11,291 nt of DNA. It comes from CAIKBL01 sp043734785. GTDB lineage: Bacteria > Pseudomonadota > Gammaproteobacteria > Ga0077536. The position numbers were made by a program, and so were the translations under genes. Under the pieces are notes generated by a model, which worked only from the letters and a program-made list of their open reading frames with translations, was not told the origin of the DNA and made no database searches. Positions 7,724 through 11,291 of the stretch are shown here, piece after piece. Position 1 is the first letter of the stretch; the number at the start of each line of letters is the position of its first letter. The DNA lies in contig JAYTEX010000283.1 in assembly GCA_043734785.1 (NCBI GenBank), positions 1 through 11,291 on the forward strand, read 5' to 3'.

Positions 7724-7737
7724 CGCATCGCGATGCG
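7724..7737. promoter_or_regulatory. Perfect 14-bp palindrome after the CmcJ/NvfI-like gene
   Basis: CGCATCGCGATGCG is its own reverse complement and starts 12 nt after the stop codon. Having no central loop and no following T run, it is a poor terminator and more like a dimeric protein-binding site. The rest of the 222-bp gap to the next gene holds only a 45-codon frame (7756-7893) without a ribosome binding site. Confidence 0.3.
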
Positions 7738-7934
7738 CTGTTGCTGATTGCCGCAATGAGCACTGTCGACATCAAGCGTGCGCGGTTCCCATTCGGCCGG
7801 ATTCAGCGTCTGCATAGCGGAAAACCGAATCGGTACCACCTGCGGCTTCAGGCGACGAGGAAAGCCGCGCCAGAATTTCGCGACCGATGGTGAGATGTTG
7901 AAGTTTATGGGGAAAGCACTCCGGAGGAAGACCT

Positions 7935-8351
7935 ATGACCAAGCTCGGTGGCGGGTGTAGATGCGGAACGATCCGCTACGAATGTCATTCTGAACCGTTG
8001 ACCGTTTCGTTCTGCTACTGTCGTGATTGTCAGAAGGCCTCGGGAGGTCCGTTCTGCAATTACGCGGTTGTGCCGGCGGAAGCGGTCAAGATCACAAAAG
8101 GTCAAACTAAAAGTTACGTCGTCCATGCGGACAGTGGTAACACAGTACAGCGCGAGTTTTGTGCCGAGTGCGGAACGCCTCTTTTTGCGAGTAACGGTAA
8201 GGTATTCGTGCTGACGATCGGCAGCTTGGACGACGCTCGCGACATCCGGCCAGCGATTGCTATCTGGCTTGACAGCGCACAACCGTGGGCCCCGGTTCCG
8301 GATAATGTAGAGCGCTACCCCCAGAATCCGCCGATCACGCTTGGAGCCTGA
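7935..8351 (+). CDS. GFA/CENP-V domain zinc protein, copy 2
   Basis: A 138-residue single-domain GFA protein, paralogous to the one at 6419. The zinc cysteines are C8 and C10 (GGCRC), C27, C29 and C32 (CYCRDC), C76 and C79 (CAEC). GGAGG (7923-7927) is 7 nt before the ATG. The identical blocks CYCRDCQ, REFC and IWLDSAQPW point to a duplication, but many substitutions elsewhere and unrelated flanks show that it is not recent. With the first copy it brackets the CmcJ/NvfI-like gene, which suggests that the three work on one process. If the oxygenase releases formaldehyde by demethylation, a formaldehyde-handling role would fit, but this is speculation. Confidence 0.88.
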   Translation: MTKLGGGCRCGTIRYECHSEPLTVSFCYCRDCQKASGGPFCNYAVVPAEAVKITKGQTKSYVVHADSGNTVQREFCAECGTPLFASNGKVFVLTIGSLDDARDIRPAIAIWLDSAQPWAPVPDNVERYPQNPPITLGA

Positions 8352-8477
8352 CCCTTATCGTGGGTAAGCGGAATAATCAACGCGGATTTTTGCAAAATTT
8401 CACGCTGCAGGTTGGCTGTATTGCCAAAACTGCGGCAACTCGTGAGTAAGCTGGTGGAACAAGGAGAGCGCGAGACG

Positions 8478-9404
8478 ATGGAAGAGCGATGGATAACCTT
8501 TTTCAGTGAAGGATCACGTCTCATTGGCAATCTTTTTATGCCCTCGGGCATTCAGGCCGGAGAAAAGCGCCCTGGTATTGTGCTGTGTCACGGCTTCACC
8601 GGAATCCGGGAGCTGATGTTGCGGGATTACGCCCGACGGTTCGCGGAGGCCGGCTACATTGCACTGATCTTCGATTACCGTGGTTTCGGCGAGAGCGAAG
8701 GACCCAAGTGGCGCCTGCTTCCAATGGAGCAAGTCGACGACATCCGCAACGCGCTTACGTGGCTGTCGACGCAGCCCGAGGTCGATACACAGAGAATGGG
8801 TTTGTGGGGGACCAGCTTTGGCGGTGCTCACGTTCCTTACGTCGCCGGAGTCGACACACGGGTGAAGGCAGCAGTCGCACAGGTTGGATTTGATACTGGC
8901 GAGCGCTTTTTGCTCAGCGTGCGCAACGACAGTGAGCAAGCCGAATTGCGGCGACAACTCGACGACGATCGGCGGCTGAGAGTGGTAGAGGGACAAGGTC
9001 GTTTCATCGATCCCTTCGAGCGCGCGTTAAGCAACCCTCAGGCGAGTGGTTTTATCGGCAACGCACTGCAGTCCTATCCGCATATGCGGTGCTTGCTCTC
9101 CTGGCAGACCTGGGAAAAAACGCTCGAATACCGACCCCTCGACGTCGTGGACAAAATTACGCCGCGGGCATTGTTGCTGATTGCCGGCGAGCACGACACG
9201 GTTTGTCCACCTGCCGGCTACCAGAAACTGTATGAATGTGCGGGTGATCCAAAAAAATTGATCATCTTGCCCATCTCACACTACGAGATATACGTAGGGC
9301 ACTGGTTCGAAGAATCGGCGGCGCATGCAGTGCAGTGGTTTGATACGTACTTGAAATATAATGGCATCGAAGATCCGGGAATCATTACCGAAACGCCGGC
9401 ATGA
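8478..9404 (+). CDS. Alpha/beta hydrolase, dienelactone-hydrolase-like
   Basis: A 308-residue cytoplasmic alpha/beta-hydrolase with a complete triad: S113 in the elbow GTSFGG (111-116), D240 in AGEHDTVCPP, and H268 in PISHYEIY. The oxyanion region is CHGFTG (37-42), and DYRGFGES (66-73) is a typical strand-4 turn. An insert of about 75 residues (140-215) between core strands probably forms the lid that sets substrate choice. Likely substrates are esters, thioesters or lactones; the sequence does not say which. I chose the ATG at 8478, which follows AAGGAG at 8461-8466 (11-nt spacing, rather long), because homologues of this kind start close to the first strand. A TTG at 8412 would add 22 residues but has no ribosome binding site. 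It is the last plus-strand gene and its end overlaps the convergent LLM gene by 20 bp. Confidence 0.85.
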   Translation: MEERWITFFSEGSRLIGNLFMPSGIQAGEKRPGIVLCHGFTGIRELMLRDYARRFAEAGYIALIFDYRGFGESEGPKWRLLPMEQVDDIRNALTWLSTQPEVDTQRMGLWGTSFGGAHVPYVAGVDTRVKAAVAQVGFDTGERFLLSVRNDSEQAELRRQLDDDRRLRVVEGQGRFIDPFERALSNPQASGFIGNALQSYPHMRCLLSWQTWEKTLEYRPLDVVDKITPRALLLIAGEHDTVCPPAGYQKLYECAGDPKKLIILPISHYEIYVGHWFEESAAHAVQWFDTYLKYNGIEDPGIITETPA

Positions 9405-10593
9405 TTTCAGTGGTGAACAGATCGAGCTGGCGCTGCAGCTTATCCGGCGGCATCAGGCCTTGATCGAGGTACCAGCCGAACCATTCGGGATTGACGTCAT
9501 CGCGCAGCTCCGCGATCTGGCGTTTGACGTCATCGACAGTGCCGACGATGGCAAAGCGCGCTTCCACCATGCGCTCGAATGAAAACGGCACGGGGCCGGT
9601 TTCGCCAGGACGACGAAAGCCCTCGAAGAAACCGAAGCCAGAGAAATAGCGCACGAAGGCATCGCCGAGGGCGGCGGCACCGAGCTTGAACGCCTCCTCG
9701 TAGGTATCCCCGAGATAGACCATGCGAAAGGCGCCTAAATTCTCGCCCAGTGCACGCGGGCGCCCGTGCCTAGCCGAGGCTTCCTGGTAGGCTTTGCATA
9801 CGTCACGGAAGATGCTGGGGCCGGCCAGGCTCCAAGTCATGATGTCCTCCTGCGCACACCACTCGATGGTCTCGGCGCTCCCCGAGAAGGCCTGCCACAG
9901 CGGCGGGTGTGGTTGCGTATAAGGCTTGGGCACGACGCAGATCTTGCGCACCACGCCGTCCGCGTCGACTTCGCCTGGTGCGCCGTAGCGCGCAGTCCAG
10001 GTTTTCGCTACCGGCCAATCGCGGATGCCTTCGTCAAACGGTGCAGGCACCTGGTAGTACTTGCCCTTGTAGGCGATGGCGTCCTGTGTCCAGGCCATCT
10101 TCATGATCTTATACATTTCCTCGAACACTTCACGGTTTTGGCGGTCGTCGGCCGAGCCGTCGGAGGATGCGCCAGCCACGCCGTAGTGCTGGCCGAGCAC
10201 TTTGATCCAGCGATTCTGGTAGCCGCGGCCGATGCCGGCGATGAAGCGTCCCTGGGTCAGGTGATCGAGCATCGCGATCTCTTCGGCCAGGCGGATGGGA
10301 TCCCACCCGGGGAGTGCCAGGATCAGGGTGGCGAGTTTAATGCGCTGGGTGCGGGCCGCCAGATCGGCAAGAAAGGGAATCGGGGCCACCGAGACTTCCA
10401 GTCCTTCGGAGTGAAAGTGGTGTTCGGTCAGTGCCAAGGCGTCAAAGCCGGCGCGGTCGGCGTATTCAGCGATGCTGCGCACTTGGGCAAGCATCTCCTG
10501 CATTTTTTCGTTGTTGCGCCCGATCGGCCGTAGGCGCTCGCGTTCTTCGTAGGTCGCCGGGATCGTCGGCAGCATAAAGAGCATGAACTTCAT
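9385..10593 (-). CDS. LLM-class (luciferase-like) flavin-dependent oxidoreductase
   Basis: A 402-residue TIM-barrel flavoprotein of the bacterial luciferase-like superfamily, which uses reduced FMN (or F420 in some members) from a partner reductase. Landmarks are the N-terminal strand MKFMLFMLP, the helix AEYADRAGFDALALTEHHF (residues 42-60) and the segment DPIRLAEEIAMLDHLTQGRF (98-117) followed by GIGRGY (120-125). Known relatives include alkanal monooxygenases, type II Baeyer-Villiger monooxygenases and sulfonate or nitrilotriacetate monooxygenases. No flavin reductase gene is present here, so electrons must come from elsewhere. GGAAGGA lies 4 nt before the ATG. It is the only gene of the cluster on the minus strand and runs tail to tail into the alpha/beta hydrolase. 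I found no clear promoter in the 150 bp between its start and the IS21 end. Confidence 0.88.
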   Translation of the reverse strand: MKFMLFMLPTIPATYEERERLRPIGRNNEKMQEMLAQVRSIAEYADRAGFDALALTEHHFHSEGLEVSVAPIPFLADLAARTQRIKLATLILALPGWDPIRLAEEIAMLDHLTQGRFIAGIGRGYQNRWIKVLGQHYGVAGASSDGSADDRQNREVFEEMYKIMKMAWTQDAIAYKGKYYQVPAPFDEGIRDWPVAKTWTARYGAPGEVDADGVVRKICVVPKPYTQPHPPLWQAFSGSAETIEWCAQEDIMTWSLAGPSIFRDVCKAYQEASARHGRPRALGENLGAFRMVYLGDTYEEAFKLGAAALGDAFVRYFSGFGFFEGFRRPGETGPVPFSFERMVEARFAIVGTVDDVKRQIAELRDDVNPEWFGWYLDQGLMPPDKLQRQLDLFTTEIMPAFR

Positions 10594-10743
10594 TAAATCC
10601 TTCCCGTGGCGCTTAGGCGCAGTCTGTTAATTGGTATCACGAAGCAATCTCCATGCCGCAAGCTATAGGGACCGACGCGGCCTCTAAAGCCTGCTACTTC
10701 CACGTCCAGGTGCGAGTCATCTGCAGGTACTTCAGCTTACGAT

Positions 10744-10813
10744 TGCGTATTCCGACGATGTCGGTACTCGATTCCGATTGATGCCGGTACGTGATTCCGA
10801 AGCATGTCGGTAC
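10744..10813. repeat. IS21-type terminal repeats: three tandem 23-bp units
   Basis: Three adjacent units, 10745-10767, 10768-10790 and 10791-10813, share the pattern ATTCCGA, 3 variable bases, ATG(T/C)CGGTAC. Multiple repeats near the tips are known in IS21-family elements and are thought to be transposase-binding sites. Their place 43 bp downstream of istB fits the element's end. The tip may be the TG at 10744-10745, since IS21 elements usually begin with TG; this boundary is inferred. Confidence 0.65.
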
Positions 10814-10855
10814 GGTGAACGGGCGTTGCTACTGTGTCTTTCGAGGCTGCGTTGG
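10814..10855. other. Spacer between terminal repeats and istB
   Basis: Forty-two bases with no recognisable gene or hairpin, part of the IS21-type element's end. Confidence 0.4.
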
Positions 10856-11291
10856 TCAAGCCTTAGCAGCACGTTCTAACGGTTTTCGTTTCCGCATGGA
10901 TTCTCCTTTCAATTCGATTTGATAGGCGTTGTGAACGAGGCGATCGAGGATGGCATCGGCCAAGGTCGGATCATCGAGGTGCGCATGCCAAGCCTCGACC
11001 GGCATCTGACTCGTGATCAAGGTGCTCTTCTTGTCGAAGCGGTCATCGACGATTTCAAGTAAATCGCGTTTAAACGGATCAGCAAGTGGTGTCAGCCCGA
11101 AGTCGTCGAGCACCAGTAGATCTGCCTTGGCGAGTAATTTGAAGAAAGCGCTCTTCTTTTGTTGTGCCCCAGCGTGCAAGAGTTCGTCGGTCAGTCGCGG
11201 TACCTGGAAGTACCGCACCGAGTAATCCTGGCGACACGCGGTTTGTGGCAAGCGTGCCCACCGCAATCGTTGCGCCAATCGATGAGATTGT
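10856..11291 (-). CDS. istB: IstB-like helper ATPase of an IS21-family element, 5' end outside window
   Basis: The frame is open from the window edge to TGA at 10856-10858, giving about 145 C-terminal residues of a protein usually about 250 long. IstB is the AAA+ ATPase that assists the IstA transposase in target choice. Visible marks are ACRQDYSVRYFQVPRL, the Walker B strand LLVLDDFGL (11102-11119 for LLVLDD), the sensor-like ITSQMP, and the ending DPTLADAILDRLVHNAY with SMRKRK. The Walker A loop should fall right at the edge; the first codons read QSHRLAQ where GKS-LAQ would be expected, so the lysine may be lost or the local frame disturbed. istA, expected upstream on the minus strand, is outside the window. 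The strong C-terminal match makes the family call secure; whether the element is active is not known. Confidence 0.88.
   Translation of the reverse strand, partial: QSHRLAQRLRWARLPQTACRQDYSVRYFQVPRLTDELLHAGAQQKKSAFFKLLAKADLLVLDDFGLTPLADPFKRDLLEIVDDRFDKKSTLITSQMPVEAWHAHLDDPTLADAILDRLVHNAYQIELKGESMRKRKPLERAAKA

Noticed and set aside
2475..7737. GCATCG core shared by the repeats at 2475, 5140 and 7724 as a common regulator site
   Set aside because: The same 6-mer also occurs several times inside coding sequence, and the spacing and arm sequences differ between sites, so a shared regulator is not supported.
7756..7893. 45-codon frame in the gap before the second GFA gene
   Set aside because: It has no ribosome binding site and no similarity to anything I know.
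8412..8477. TTG start at 8412 giving a 330-residue hydrolase
   Set aside because: There is no ribosome binding site before it, and the added residues do not look like the start of this fold.
9766..10533. 255-codon plus-strand frame opposite the LLM gene
   Set aside because: It is the mirror of a well-supported flavoprotein gene, with no recognisable motifs or ribosome binding site of its own.
10745..10813. Tandem 23-bp units as a small CRISPR or iteron array
   Set aside because: The units are directly adjacent with no spacers, and they lie next to istB, which fits IS21 terminal repeats.

Overview
The window looks like an accessory catabolic region of a GC-rich proteobacterium (base composition judged by eye). 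The IS21-type IstB and the IS91-type transposase tail are of kinds common in Proteobacteria, and the enzyme families present are typical of soil and water degraders. The sequence does not allow a genus call. There are no rRNA, tRNA or CRISPR features, and no transcriptional regulator gene is complete in the window.

Left part (1-2547, minus strand): a zinc-dependent medium-chain alcohol dehydrogenase is followed 62 bp later by an exported SMP-30/gluconolactonase-like protein, most likely one operon. Upstream of the dehydrogenase is a TACAAT -10 box next to a perfect 10-bp inverted repeat with a 7-nt centre. This is a strong candidate for an operator over the transcription start. Next (2794-2988) is the decayed C-terminal end of an IS91-family transposase.

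Middle part (3051-9404, plus strand): a type I Baeyer-Villiger monooxygenase, a beta-lactamase-fold serine hydrolase, a GFA-domain zinc protein, a CmcJ/NvfI-like putative non-heme iron oxygenase, a second GFA-domain paralogue and an alpha/beta hydrolase. Gaps of 40 to about 470 bp suggest one long loose cluster or several short transcripts. Convergent to it (9385-10593, minus) is an LLM-class (luciferase-like) flavin oxidoreductase whose 3' end overlaps the hydrolase by 20 bp.

Right end (about 10744-11291): the end of an IS21-family element, with three tandem 23-bp terminal repeats and the C-terminal part of IstB, cut by the window edge.

Read together, the enzymes fit a route alcohol -> ketone (dehydrogenase) -> ester or lactone (Baeyer-Villiger monooxygenase) -> hydroxy acid (serine hydrolase, alpha/beta hydrolase, lactonase-like protein). 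The LLM enzyme and the iron oxygenase could supply further oxidations. The substrate cannot be read from the sequence. The most unusual part is the GFA - CmcJ/NvfI-like - GFA block, an arrangement I do not recognise from any characterised pathway.
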